NCBI RefSeq assembly: GCF_002086815.1
Contig: NZ_MVID01000009.1
Coordinates: forward strand, 1-64,000
Direction: 5' to 3'
Length of the DNA stretch: 64,000 nt
Source of the DNA: Mycolicibacterium parafortuitum
GTDB lineage: Bacteria > Actinomycetota > Actinomycetes > Mycobacteriales > Mycobacteriaceae
The position numbers and the translations under genes were made by a program. The notes under the pieces are model-generated. The model had not been told where the DNA came from. It saw only the letters and a list, made by a program, of their open reading frames with translations, and did no database searches. The first letter of the stretch is position 1, and each line of letters starts with the position of its first letter. Shown here piece by piece: positions 10,557 to 19,384 of the stretch.

Positions 10557-10934
10557 ATGAGCATCTTCGACCACATCGGTGGCCCGCCGGCCGTCACGGC
10601 CGCAGTCGACGACTTCTATCGCAGGCTGGTCGCCGACCCCGACCTGACGCACTACTTCGACGGTGTCGCGATGAACCGCCTCAAGACGCATCAGCGTTCC
10701 TTCATCGCTGCCGCGCTGGGCGGGCCCGAGCCGTACCTCGGCCGCTCCATGCGCGAAGCCCACTCGCACCTGGCCATCACCGCCGAGCATTTCGACCGGG
10801 TGGTGGCGCACCTGGCCGACACGCTGACCGACCTCGGGGTCGGTGCGGACATCATCGAACAGATCGGCGCAAAGCTGGCGCCGCTCAAGGACGAAGTCGT
10901 CAGCGCCGACGGCGCGGCCGTCCGCGCCGGCTGA
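10557..10934 (+). CDS. Truncated haemoglobin, group I (trHbN-like)
   Basis: The 125-residue 2-over-2 globin has Tyr21 (B10) in DDFYRRL, Leu42 (E7) and Gln46 (E11) in RLKTHQ, the trHbN-type AALGGPEPY turn and a proximal His in REAHSHLAIT (His69). TrHbN proteins bind O2 and NO and can oxidise NO to nitrate. Compared with M. tuberculosis GlbN it lacks the charged pre-A extension and has Ile50 where the tunnel-gating Phe (E15) lies. Its NO-dioxygenase kinetics may therefore differ. It stands alone, converging with the glutamine amidotransferase gene 3 bp away. Confidence 0.88.
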   Translation: MSIFDHIGGPPAVTAAVDDFYRRLVADPDLTHYFDGVAMNRLKTHQRSFIAAALGGPEPYLGRSMREAHSHLAITAEHFDRVVAHLADTLTDLGVGADIIEQIGAKLAPLKDEVVSADGAAVRAG

Positions 10935-10937
10935 CGG

Positions 10938-11681
10938 TCACACGCCGCGGGTGTAGCGCCGCACGAAGGTGCGCAACACCGTCATCGGGTGCGTGACGTC
11001 GTACCGGCGGGCATCGTCCTTGAGCGCATCGGCGGTCTCGGGAGCGAAGTAGCCGTGGTTCTTGTACACGTCGATGCGGGTGTACAGACCGTCGATGTCG
11101 AGTTCGGGATGGAACTGGGTGGCATAGACGTTCGCGCCGACGCGGAAGGCCTGCACCGGGCAGTCGCGCGAACTGGCCAGCCGGACGACTCCGGCGGGCA
11201 ACCGGGCCGCGGCTTCCTTGTGCCCGCCGTAGGCGTCGAACGTGTCCGGGAGCCCGCCGAACAGCGGATCGCGCCGGCCGTCGTCGGTCAGATGTACGGT
11301 GACCCCGCCGACCGGCTCACTGTGCACCCGATCGATCTCGGCGCCGATCACCGCCCCGACAGTGCCGACGCCGTAACAACATCCGAGGAACGGGAAGTCA
11401 CGGGCGACGACCTCGGTGAGCAGCGCTGCCAGTTCGCCCTCGACGCGGGTCTGGGTCGAGGACTTGGTCGCCGCGTCGTCGCTGACGTTGTAGGGCCCGC
11501 CGCCGAGCATGATGCCCGACCACCGCGCCAGGTCCACCGTGCCGAGCTCCTGATGCGTCAACCGGACGCGGCGCAACCCGGACTCGTCGAGCCCGCCGAA
11601 CCGCATCATCGCCGCGTACTCGTCGTCTGCGGCCTCGTCCTCGGCGCGGATCGACAGCAGCAGAAACGGGGCGTCGGCCAC
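10938..11681 (-). CDS. Class I glutamine amidotransferase-like protein
   Basis: The 247-residue protein is built like the stand-alone GuaA N-terminal-type amidotransferases. The nucleophile cysteine is in FPFLGCCYGVG and the catalytic His with its acidic partner is in YATQFHPELD. An oxyanion region MLGGGPYNVSD precedes the nucleophile. No synthetase domain or obvious partner is adjacent, so the ammonia acceptor is unknown. Similar proteins in actinobacteria are annotated only as glutamine amidotransferases. Confidence 0.83.
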   Translation of the reverse strand: MADAPFLLLSIRAEDEAADDEYAAMMRFGGLDESGLRRVRLTHQELGTVDLARWSGIMLGGGPYNVSDDAATKSSTQTRVEGELAALLTEVVARDFPFLGCCYGVGTVGAVIGAEIDRVHSEPVGGVTVHLTDDGRRDPLFGGLPDTFDAYGGHKEAAARLPAGVVRLASSRDCPVQAFRVGANVYATQFHPELDIDGLYTRIDVYKNHGYFAPETADALKDDARRYDVTHPMTVLRTFVRRYTRGV

Positions 11682-11717
11682 GGCGTAAGCGTAACGAGAT
11701 CGCCGGTCCCGGCCGGG

Positions 11718-12854
11718 TCATTCCGGCTTGCGATACACGACCATCTCGCGCGACAGCACCCGCCGCACCCGAGGATCCCGGCTGCACGCCACCGCGAACA
11801 CCGTGAGCAGTATCCAGCTCAGCAGTGCACTGGCGAACACCATGGTGAAGGCCGCCCAGGCCCCGCCCGTGAGCTCGGTGGACGCCTTGTACCTCGCCCA
11901 CAGCCGCCAATAGATCATCAGGTTCACGGTCAGGCCGACACCGTAGGAGATCGCGAACGACAACAGGAAGGGCCGCCACGTGCCGTCGTGCCGGCGCGCC
12001 GACACCGGCTCGTGCCGTAGGGGATACACCACCGACAGCACGTTGCCGACCCCCAGCCAGATGAACACCATCGTGACCAACTGGTCGATCATCGGCACCG
12101 GGTTGACCTCACCGGCCACCGCGAGCAGCGCGATCACCGGAAGCCCCGCGGCGGTGATCATCGCGGCCATCGCCAGGTTCTTCGCCACCAGGATCCGCCA
12201 CAGCGGTTCCCCGCGCTCCAGCATCGCGCGGACTCGGGCCGCCTCGAAACACAGCGCGTTGGTGCAGATCACGCTGCCCACGACGGCCGAGAACAGGTAC
12301 AGCGTCAACCGCCCGGCGTCGTCGTATCGGGTAAGGCCGGTGAGGTGATAGAAGGTCACCATCGACAGCGCGATCGCCAGCGTGACCACGATGCGCGCCA
12401 GGATCGCGCGTGGCCGGTCGGCCAGCAGGTGGCGCACCTCGCCGGCGACGGGGCGGCCGAGGGACCCGAGTTGGGTCAGCAGGTTCCGCGCCGCGGCGCT
12501 TCGCACCGGGGCGCCGGCGCCCTCGGCCGTGGCACGCCGGGCCGCGGCGACGGCGATCACGGCTTCGGCGAGTGCGACCCGGGCCAAACCCACGGCGACG
12601 ACGGCGTTCGCGCGCGCCTCCTGCGGCGTCGCCGCCCGCGGAGCGTCGCCGGCGCGGCACTGCGCGCGGGTCCGCCACCACGGACTCGCCGCCGCCGCGG
12701 CGATGTCGGCACCGCCGTCGACCGCGGCGAGGTCGGCGTGGGCCCGACCCTCCGCTCGCGCCAGCGCCGCGTCGTCGTCCCAGTCCGCCGCCGCGGCGGC
12801 GGCGTCGAGGTGGCGCAGGGCGTCGGCGAGGTGTCGCAGCTCGTCGGTCGGCAT
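11718..12854 (-). CDS. Membrane protein of unknown function
   Basis: The first about 150 residues are Ala/Asp-rich, hydrophilic and helical. The second half has about six membrane segments (for example ILARIVVTLAIALSMVTFY, LTLYLFSAVVGSVICTNAL, AMAAMITAAGLPVIALLAV, SFAISYGVGLTVNLMIY and AAFTMVFASALLSWILL). This looks like an ABC-2 permease-type or integral regulator fold, but no ATPase is adjacent and I do not recognise the family. The ATG at 12854 is preferred; a GTG at 12863 is in frame. It is divergent from the MenC-like gene, with 43 bp between the starts. Confidence 0.7.
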   Translation of the reverse strand: MPTDELRHLADALRHLDAAAAAADWDDDAALARAEGRAHADLAAVDGGADIAAAAASPWWRTRAQCRAGDAPRAATPQEARANAVVAVGLARVALAEAVIAVAAARRATAEGAGAPVRSAAARNLLTQLGSLGRPVAGEVRHLLADRPRAILARIVVTLAIALSMVTFYHLTGLTRYDDAGRLTLYLFSAVVGSVICTNALCFEAARVRAMLERGEPLWRILVAKNLAMAAMITAAGLPVIALLAVAGEVNPVPMIDQLVTMVFIWLGVGNVLSVVYPLRHEPVSARRHDGTWRPFLLSFAISYGVGLTVNLMIYWRLWARYKASTELTGGAWAAFTMVFASALLSWILLTVFAVACSRDPRVRRVLSREMVVYRKPE

Positions 12855-12897
12855 GGCGCACACTCAATCATGTCGCGGGCGGCTAGCTTGTCCGACA

Positions 12898-13674
12898 GTG
12901 AGAACGCTGATTGATTTCGACGACGCCCCGGTCTTCGCCATCCCGACCGAGACGGGGGTGCGCGAGGGCGTGCTGCTCGACGGACCGCAGGGCTGGGGCG
13001 AGTTCTGTCCGCCCGCCGATGTCGACGACGTCGGAGCCGCACTCTGGCTGACCGCGGCGATGGAGCCGAGCACCGTCGGCTGGCCGGATGTGTGGCGGGG
13101 CCGGGTCCCGGTGTCCGACGGCCGCTCGCGGCACACCGTCGTGATCGACGACGTCGACGATGCCGTGACGCGCATCGCCGCGCTGGGATCGGCCGAACTG
13201 GTGGAGCTGGTGTGCCGGACACCTCAGGACGCCGCGGCGGTCCGGCGCCGGGTCGGCGTACCCGTGGCGGCCGACGCCGCATTGCTGACCGCGGACCCCG
13301 AGTGCGCCGACGTCGTGGTGCTGCGGTGCGGCCCGCTCGGGGGAGTGCGCCGGGCGCTGCGCCGCGCCGAGCGGTTGGCGCTGCCGGCGGTCGTCGACTT
13401 CACCGGGACGACGAGCATCGGGCTGGCCGCCGACGTGGCGCTGGCCGCGGCGCTGCCGGAGCTGCCCTACGCCTGCGGCCCCGTCCCGCGGTGGCTACAC
13501 GATGCCGACATCGTCTCTGCCGCACGGTCACTCGTGCCTGTCGACGGGTTCCTGCCGGCGGCCCCGATGCCGGCCGCCCCGGACCCGGAGCGGCTGGCAC
13601 GGTTTCAGGTCACCGATCCCGAGACAGCCGCACGCTGGCGCGGACTGCTGCACCGCGCCGCCGCACTGCTCTGA
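12898..13674 (+). CDS. MenC-like (o-succinylbenzoate synthase-related) protein lacking the catalytic core
   Basis: The GTG start at 12898 gives 258 residues. The N-terminal cap (EGVLLDGPQGWGEFCPP) and C-terminal barrel strands (RRRVGVPVAADAALL; VVVLRCGPLGGVRRAL; ALPELPYACG; VDGFLPAA) align with actinobacterial MenC, an enolase-superfamily enzyme of menaquinone synthesis. However, about 60-70 residues between residue 80 and residue 110 are missing. That is where MenC carries the Lys-x-Lys acid/base pair and the first metal aspartate (VRVDANGGW). The later AADES metal/Lys region is AADAA. It is therefore unlikely to be catalytically active and is either a paralogue with another role or a decaying copy. 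The frame is intact with normal high-GC third positions. Confidence 0.75.
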   Translation: MRTLIDFDDAPVFAIPTETGVREGVLLDGPQGWGEFCPPADVDDVGAALWLTAAMEPSTVGWPDVWRGRVPVSDGRSRHTVVIDDVDDAVTRIAALGSAELVELVCRTPQDAAAVRRRVGVPVAADAALLTADPECADVVVLRCGPLGGVRRALRRAERLALPAVVDFTGTTSIGLAADVALAAALPELPYACGPVPRWLHDADIVSAARSLVPVDGFLPAAPMPAAPDPERLARFQVTDPETAARWRGLLHRAAALL

Positions 13675-13678
13675 CGGG

Positions 13679-15967
13679 TCAGTCCTGCTTGGTGATCAAC
13701 CGCGTCAGCGCCTTGCGGTCGGGTGCGAGGAGTTCGTCGATCCGGGTCTGGTTCACGTCGGCGACGATGATCTCGCCGACCTCCTGGTAGACATCGCTGA
13801 AGATGCCGTGCGACTTCATCTTGTCGGTCTGGTAGATGTTGTCCTCGGTCGGCGTCACGTAGTACACGATCTCGGCCTTGAATCGGTGGATCAGCCACAG
13901 GTGGATGACGTCCATCAGCCGCTTCTGGCGCAGCTGCTCGGCGAACGTGTTCTGGTCGCGCACCGTCAGGATGCTGCGACCGTGCCGGTCCTTGATCGGG
14001 TCGACGACTACGTTGGCCAGCGGTTCGTCGCCGTCGCCCAGGATCTGCAGGTCCAGCACGTCCGAGCCGGCGCGCCGCGGACGCAACTGCACGTGGAGCC
14101 GTTCCGGCAGCTGATAGTGCTCGCTCCACAGCGCCAGCCATTCCTCCAGCAGCTTCTTGGGCACCTCGGTCTGCACCAGGTGCTGATGCTGTGTGGAGCC
14201 CTTGCCCATCGATTTCGTCGTCGCCGTGCGACCGGACGAGGCCGCCAGCGCGGCATCGCTGCGCGGTCCGCCGACGAGTGTCTGCGGTGTGCGGTACGGG
14301 GATTCGACCAGTCGCATCTTGCGCTGCAACCGGGCCAGCGCGAGCATGCCCTCTTGCCGTAGCGAGGTCGCGAACTCTTCGGACGCCACACCGTCGACCT
14401 GGTGCCCGCCGTAGGTGATGAAGTTGAAGACGAACCCGAGCTTGCCGATCTCCTCGGGGAACGCCCGCATCTCCTCGTCGGACATCCCGGTGGTGTCCCA
14501 GTTGAACGACGGTGACAGGTTGTAGGCCAGCATCTTGTCCGGATACACCGCGTGGATCGCGTCGGCGAACTGTTTGGCGTCGGCGAGGTCGGCGGTCTTG
14601 GTCTCCATCCAGAGGATGTCGGCGAACGGCGCGGCCGCCAGCGACTTGGCGATCGCGTACGGAATGCCGCCGCGCACCTGGTAGTAGCCCTCCGGGGTCT
14701 TGACCCGCTCACAGTCCCACGCGACATCGGCACCGAGTTCCTTGGCCTTTTCCCGTGCGGTGTACAGCGGCGCCCGCTCCGCGAACTCCCGCCACTCCGC
14801 GACGCTCATCGCCGACGGTTCACCCTCGCGCTCGCGGAACTCCAGCAGCTCGGCGACCGCCTCACCGTAGGTGTTCAGACCCGCGTCGTTCTCCCATGCC
14901 TCGACGAACCGCGACTCCACCTTGTCGAACGCGGCGTCGAGGGAGGATTCGGCGCCGTCCTGCCAGGCGGCGGCCGTGTCGTCGATCAGCGACAGCACAC
15001 CCTGGCGGTCCAGCCAGGCCTCGGCGGTCGCGTACTCACCCTCGGGCAGTGCATAGAGCAGATGGCCGTTCAACTCGGTCACGCCCCTGTTGTAGAAGCG
15101 GCGCACCATCGCCAGGAAACACGACTTGTACGACGGGATCTTGAGGTTCGTGGCGCCGAGCAGGAACGGCTGGTCGCGCTCGTCGGCGCGGCTGTCGATC
15201 AGGTTGGCCGCCTCGGCGTCGGTGCGCGCGACGATGATGCCGGGCACCCGCATGACGTCGAGCTGGAATCGGGCCGCGTTGAGCCGTTTGATCTGTTCGT
15301 CGGACGGCACCAGCACCTTGCCGCCCTGATGGCCGCACTTCTTGGTACCCGGGCGCTGGTCCTCGATGTGGTACCCGGGCACACCGACCTCGACAAAGCG
15401 CCGAATCAGGTTGCGCACGTGGGGATCTCCGCCGTGGCCGGTGTCGGCGTCGGCGATGATGAACGGCCGGTAGTCCACCGGTGGCGTGGCCGCCCGTTGT
15501 TCCTCGGTCATCTGCAGCCGCAGGTACTGCTGGTTGCGGTCGGCGGTGAGCAGGGCGCGGACGATGCCCGCCGCCTCCTCGGGCACCTGGCTGAGCGGGT
15601 AGCTGGCCAGGTCGGGTCCCGGATCCTCGCTGATCGACCCCTTCGCCGAGGTGGCCCAGCCGCCGAGGTAGATGCCCTCGATGCCCATCCGCTTCATCAC
15701 GACGGCCTGGCCGGGGGAGTACGGCCCGAACGTGGTGATGCTGCGGCCCTGGGCGAACAGTTCCCGCAGGTGCGGGTAGAACGCGGTGGCCGCCTCCCGC
15801 GCGGTCGGGTAGTCCGCCGGGATGGTGCCGCGCTGCTCGGCGACCTGACGCGCCGTGTATAGGCGGGTGATGCCCTCGAACCGGGGGCTGTCGAAATAGC
15901 GTTGGGTCTCCGCGACGTCCCGCTCGAACGGGGTCTGAGGCTGGAGGTCAGCTTCGATGATGGCCAT
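13679..15967 (-). CDS. aceA: Isocitrate lyase, long (ICL2) type
   Basis: The 762-residue protein starts at [11 protein letters not shown]; the open frame runs further upstream only as an out-of-frame shadow of upp. The ICL signature KKCGH lies at residues 209-213 (catalytic Cys211) with DADTGHGGD just before. The length, about 760 rather than about 430 residues, and the C-terminal extension (about 600-762, with [17 protein letters not shown]) identify the ICL2 class known from mycobacteria. It splits isocitrate to glyoxylate and succinate in the glyoxylate shunt. It ends 5 bp from the convergent MenC-like gene and starts 59 bp after upp. Confidence 0.95.
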   Translation of the reverse strand: MAIIEADLQPQTPFERDVAETQRYFDSPRFEGITRLYTARQVAEQRGTIPADYPTAREAATAFYPHLRELFAQGRSITTFGPYSPGQAVVMKRMGIEGIYLGGWATSAKGSISEDPGPDLASYPLSQVPEEAAGIVRALLTADRNQQYLRLQMTEEQRAATPPVDYRPFIIADADTGHGGDPHVRNLIRRFVEVGVPGYHIEDQRPGTKKCGHQGGKVLVPSDEQIKRLNAARFQLDVMRVPGIIVARTDAEAANLIDSRADERDQPFLLGATNLKIPSYKSCFLAMVRRFYNRGVTELNGHLLYALPEGEYATAEAWLDRQGVLSLIDDTAAAWQDGAESSLDAAFDKVESRFVEAWENDAGLNTYGEAVAELLEFREREGEPSAMSVAEWREFAERAPLYTAREKAKELGADVAWDCERVKTPEGYYQVRGGIPYAIAKSLAAAPFADILWMETKTADLADAKQFADAIHAVYPDKMLAYNLSPSFNWDTTGMSDEEMRAFPEEIGKLGFVFNFITYGGHQVDGVASEEFATSLRQEGMLALARLQRKMRLVESPYRTPQTLVGGPRSDAALAASSGRTATTKSMGKGSTQHQHLVQTEVPKKLLEEWLALWSEHYQLPERLHVQLRPRRAGSDVLDLQILGDGDEPLANVVVDPIKDRHGRSILTVRDQNTFAEQLRQKRLMDVIHLWLIHRFKAEIVYYVTPTEDNIYQTDKMKSHGIFSDVYQEVGEIIVADVNQTRIDELLAPDRKALTRLITKQD

Positions 15968-16026
15968 GCCCCACCCTACGGCGAGGACGGCGCGCCGGGG
16001 AGGGGTTGCGCCGCCCGGACGGGGAC

Positions 16027-16662
16027 TTATTTGGTGCCGAAGATGCGGTCCCCGACGTCGCCGAGGCCGGGCAGGATGTAGCCGTGCTCGTCGAGGCCGC
16101 GGTCGATCGCGGCGGTGTAGATCGGCACCTCCGGGTGCGCGCCGGTCAGGGTGGCGATGCCCTCCGGACAGGTCAGCAGGCACACGAACTTGATCGACTT
16201 GGGCCGGTATTCGGACAACCTGTCGATCGCCGCGACGGCCGAGTTCCCGGTGGCCAGCAGCGGGTCCACCACGACCACGTCGCGCTCGTGCAGCTCGCCC
16301 GGCATCTTGAAGTAATACTCCACGGCGACACGGATTTTCGGATCCCGGTACAGCCCTATGTGGCCCACCCGCGCCGACGGGACCACGTCCAGCATCCCGT
16401 CGAGGATGCCGGTCCCGGCCCGCAGGATTGACACGAACACCAGCTTCTTGCCGTCCATCACGGTGCCGGTGGTGGACTCCATCGGGGTCTCCACCGGGAT
16501 CTCGTGGACCGCGACGTCGCGCAGCACCTCGTAGGCCATCATCGCCGACACCTCGCGCACCAGGCGGCGGAAACTGTTGGTGGACGCCTCTTTCCGCCGC
16601 ATCAGCGTGATCTTGTGTTGCACCAGCGGGTGGTCGACCAGGTGCACGCCTGCGGTTGTCAT
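16027..16662 (-). CDS. upp: Uracil phosphoribosyltransferase
   Basis: The 211-residue protein begins [19 protein letters not shown]. It carries the UPRTase PRPP loop [13 protein letters not shown], the [18 protein letters not shown] segment and the uracil-binding C-terminus [15 protein letters not shown]. It converts uracil and PRPP to UMP. Its start codon overlaps the URC4 stop (TGATG, 16660-16664), so it is translationally coupled to a uracil-catabolism gene. It may therefore serve the URC pathway, where UMP is the entry intermediate, as well as salvage. Confidence 0.95.
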   Translation of the reverse strand: MTTAGVHLVDHPLVQHKITLMRRKEASTNSFRRLVREVSAMMAYEVLRDVAVHEIPVETPMESTTGTVMDGKKLVFVSILRAGTGILDGMLDVVPSARVGHIGLYRDPKIRVAVEYYFKMPGELHERDVVVVDPLLATGNSAVAAIDRLSEYRPKSIKFVCLLTCPEGIATLTGAHPEVPIYTAAIDRGLDEHGYILPGLGDVGDRIFGTK

Positions 16663-17873
16663 CAGAACACCGTCCCATCGCTGACGACGCGCAGCGGGGG
16701 CGACCCGCCGCGGAGTCGCTGTGCCGACACGCGCCCGGCCGCCCAGGTGCCGCCCTCGAGCACCCGCGCCAACGGCATGCTCTGCGCGTCGGCGCCGAGC
16801 CGTTCGCGCACCAGCGGTGCCAGTTCGTCGAGCAGCGCGACGGTCAGGGCGCGCCACTCGACAACCAGTTCGTCGGCCGGGGTCCAGTCCCGCTCGGCCA
16901 GCGCCGGGTCGCGCAGCCGCAACACCGCGCTGTCGAGCAACAGTCCGCCGTTGCGATACTCGGGCAGGCCGGTCAGCCCGTCGAGGTCGGTCACCTCGAC
17001 TCCGGCCCACAGGAACGGTTCGATCAGCGAATAGGTCAGCCACTGGGACAGTTTGTGCAGCGGCATCCAGCCCGCACTGGGGCCGGGACCCGGCACCGAT
17101 TCGTGCCGCCAGCAGTCGCCGAGCGGGATGTCGCCGATCATGTTGTGCGACGGCCAGATCGGCGACAGCGACACCAGGACCTCCTCGAGGATGTCGTGTG
17201 CGCGCACCGGGCCGCTGCTCCCGAGCCGGTCGAACAGCGTCCCGGGTCGTCCGGTCCCGTCGGACTGCGCGGCCAGGGTGTCGCCGAGCCGGTGCATCAG
17301 CATGACCCGCCCGGCCAGCCCGACCATAGGGTTGTCCGGGGTCACCTGGAACGCGTCGGCGAGTTGGGCCTCGGTCAGCGCGCGCAGCCCGTCCGCGTCG
17401 GCCTGCAGTGGGTGTGCCGGATCGCACGAGAACAGGCCCGAGACGAACGCGTGCCAGCTGGCCACCCCGAGGCCTTCGGAGCGGGTGTACCGGGCGCCGC
17501 TTGCCTCCCGATACCCCCAGTCGGGGCCCGCTCCGGCGTCGAGCAGCACGCTGATCACGGTGAGGTCGACCATCCCGCGCGCCCGCTCGCCGGGCTCGGC
17601 CCCGGCCAGCAGCGTGTCGAGTTCGGCCCTGCGATCGATCCCGCCCGCCTCGAAATGCCGCCATCGGCTGTGAAACGGGATGTCCAGATCGGGATAACGG
17701 TTGCGGGTCACCGTCGCGACATCGTCCGCGGCCCTGGCGAGGGCAGCGTCGTCGACGGTGAACCACCGGGATTCGCCGGCGCGGGCGCGCTCGAGGAGGA
17801 AGCGTGAACGCTCCCGCACGGCGACGGTGCTCCGTAACGCGGCCACGACATCTCCGTCGACCGGGCCGCTCAT
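16662..17873 (-). CDS. DUF1688 / URC4-type uracil catabolism protein
   Basis: The 403-residue protein from ATG 17873 matches DUF1688, the family of yeast Urc4. Landmarks are [52 protein letters not shown] and [17 protein letters not shown]. Urc4 is required in the URC pathway, which degrades uracil through UMP and a ribosylurea-type intermediate; its exact reaction is not settled. The ATG overlaps the stop of the last mini-ORF in the upstream 32-bp repeat array (ATGA, 17870-17873). An in-frame TTG at 17897 lies inside the array and is less likely. It is flanked by upp and URC1, which supports the function. Confidence 0.88.
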   Translation of the reverse strand: MSGPVDGDVVAALRSTVAVRERSRFLLERARAGESRWFTVDDAALARAADDVATVTRNRYPDLDIPFHSRWRHFEAGGIDRRAELDTLLAGAEPGERARGMVDLTVISVLLDAGAGPDWGYREASGARYTRSEGLGVASWHAFVSGLFSCDPAHPLQADADGLRALTEAQLADAFQVTPDNPMVGLAGRVMLMHRLGDTLAAQSDGTGRPGTLFDRLGSSGPVRAHDILEEVLVSLSPIWPSHNMIGDIPLGDCWRHESVPGPGPSAGWMPLHKLSQWLTYSLIEPFLWAGVEVTDLDGLTGLPEYRNGGLLLDSAVLRLRDPALAERDWTPADELVVEWRALTVALLDELAPLVRERLGADAQSMPLARVLEGGTWAAGRVSAQRLRGGSPPLRVVSDGTVF

Positions 17874-18068
17874 CGGGGTCCTCGGCTCTTCGCGCAAGCG
17901 CTCATCGGGATTCTCGGCTCTTCGCGCAAGCGCTCATCGGGATTCTCGGCTCTTCGCGCAAGCGCTCATCGGGATTCTCGGCTCTTCGCGCAAGCGCTCA
18001 TCGGGATTCTCGGCTCTTCGCGCAAGCGCTCATCGGGATTCTCGGCTCTTCGCGCAAGCGCTCATCGG
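17867..18068 (-). repeat. Six-copy 32-bp tandem repeat forming a chain of overlapping mini-ORFs
   Basis: Six complete 32-bp units (17867-17898 to 18027-18058) plus a 10-bp partial copy lie exactly between the URC1 stop and the URC4 start. Units 2-6 are identical; unit 1 differs at two bases. On the coding (minus) strand each unit contributes ATG...TGA encoding [11 protein letters not shown] ([11 protein letters not shown] for the last). Its TGA overlaps the next ATG as ATGA. Mini-ORFs are 18030-18065, 17998-18033, 17966-18001, 17934-17969, 17902-17937 and 17870-17905. The first ATG overlaps the URC1 stop and the last TGA overlaps the URC4 ATG. The layout recalls M. tuberculosis MIRU elements, which also sit at ATGA junctions, but the unit length differs. 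Confidence 0.95.
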
Positions 18069-19300
18069 TCCAGCCCCCGGCCCTTTGCCTTTCGGAGCTC
18101 GTCGGCGTCCGGGACGGCGCCGGGGGTGTAGTAGCCCGCCGCGGTCTTGGCGTCGATCTCGACCTGCGCGTCGGCCGGGATCAACTCATCGGGAATCGAT
18201 ACCCGTTCACCGACCTCGATGCCCGAACCGGTGATCGCGTCGTACTTCATATTGCTCATCGACACCAGCCGGTGGATCTTGCGGATCCCGAGCCAGTGCA
18301 GGACGTCGGGCATGAGTTCCTGGAACCGCATGTCCTGCACGCCGGCCACGCACTCGGTCCGGGCGAAGTACTGGTCGGCGGTGTCGCCTCCGGCCTGGCG
18401 TTTGCGGGCGTTGTAGACGAGGAACTTCGTCACCTCACCGAGAGCGCGGCCTTCCTTGCGGGAGTAGGCGATCAGGCCCACCCCGCCGCGCTGGGCGCCC
18501 TGGATGCACTCCTCGATCGCATGGGTCAGATACGGCCGGCAGGTGCAGATGTCGGAACCGAACACGTCGGAACCGTTGCATTCGTCGTGGACGCGGGCGG
18601 TCAGTTCCACCGCCGGGTCGGCCAGGGCGCGGGGATCGCCGAAGATGTAGATCGTCTGACCGCCGATCGGCGGCAGGAACACCTCGAGGTCAGAGCGTGT
18701 CACGAGCTCGGGATACATCCCGCCGGTCTCCTCGAAAAGCACACGGCGCAAATCGGATTCAGTACAGCCGAACCGCTTCGCCACGCCAGGAAGGTGCCAG
18801 ACCGGCTCAAGCGCGGCCTTGGTCACCTGTGCCGCACCGGAGTCGAGCAGCACCCGTCCGTCGGGGATCAGCCGCGCCTTGGCGAGGGCGTCGTGCACCT
18901 CGGGCAGGATCACCTGCGCCTTGGTGACCGCGATGGTCGGGCGGATGTCGACACCGCGGGCGATCTCGCCGGCGAACGCGGCGGCGACCGTGGCGCCCCA
19001 CGGATCGAGGCTGACGATGGCCTCGGGATCCGCCCACTGCGGGTGCGGGCCGATCGCGGCGGTCGGGGAGGTGTTGGTCAGGTCGGCGCGATGTTCGCGA
19101 GACAGCGAGCCCGCGGCGACAGCCAGGGCGCGGTACACGCCGTACGCGCCGCTGTGAGTGCCGATCACGTTGCGGTGCGCACGGGAGGTGGTGGTCCCGA
19201 CGACCGGGCCGCGTTCGGCGGCGGTCGGCGCGCCCCAGCGCAGCGCCGGTGCGTCGGCGCCGCCGCTGTGTGACGTCAACCTGATGTGCCGGCCGGTCAT
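18062..19300 (-). CDS. GTP cyclohydrolase II-like URC1 protein
   Basis: The 412-residue protein carries a C-terminal RibA-like domain with three zinc-type cysteines in HDECNGSDVFGSDICTCRP, and AYSRKEGRALGE, the equivalent of the RibA catalytic loop. A long N-terminal region (about 1-190) is absent from true riboflavin RibA. This architecture is that of yeast Urc1 and bacterial URC proteins, thought to open the pyrimidine ring of UMP rather than make riboflavin precursors. Neighbouring URC4 and upp support that reading. Its TGA lies in the first ATGA of the 32-bp repeat array. Often annotated simply as GTP cyclohydrolase II. Confidence 0.87.
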   Translation of the reverse strand: MTGRHIRLTSHSGGADAPALRWGAPTAAERGPVVGTTTSRAHRNVIGTHSGAYGVYRALAVAAGSLSREHRADLTNTSPTAAIGPHPQWADPEAIVSLDPWGATVAAAFAGEIARGVDIRPTIAVTKAQVILPEVHDALAKARLIPDGRVLLDSGAAQVTKAALEPVWHLPGVAKRFGCTESDLRRVLFEETGGMYPELVTRSDLEVFLPPIGGQTIYIFGDPRALADPAVELTARVHDECNGSDVFGSDICTCRPYLTHAIEECIQGAQRGGVGLIAYSRKEGRALGEVTKFLVYNARKRQAGGDTADQYFARTECVAGVQDMRFQELMPDVLHWLGIRKIHRLVSMSNMKYDAITGSGIEVGERVSIPDELIPADAQVEIDAKTAAGYYTPGAVPDADELRKAKGRGLDR

Positions 19301-19384
19301 AGGACTCCTCGCTGGAGGGAATCCGCCAGCATAGTCGCGCGCGGCGGGTCCCGCCGGACGGAGCGAACGGGCCTCAGAGGGACT

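Noticed and set aside
15968..16678. The aceA frame stays open on the minus strand across all of upp, suggesting a 999-residue protein
   Set aside because: The extra part is an Arg/Gly/Pro-rich shadow of upp in another frame. aceA has a clear start at 15967 (MAIIEADLQ).
16663..17766. The upp frame stays open upstream through URC4, suggesting a 579-residue fusion
   Set aside because: The extension is the shadow of URC4. UPRTase begins at 16662, with a TGATG overlap.
17867..18068. CRISPR array
   Set aside because: The 32-bp units are directly adjacent with no spacers, and no cas genes are present.
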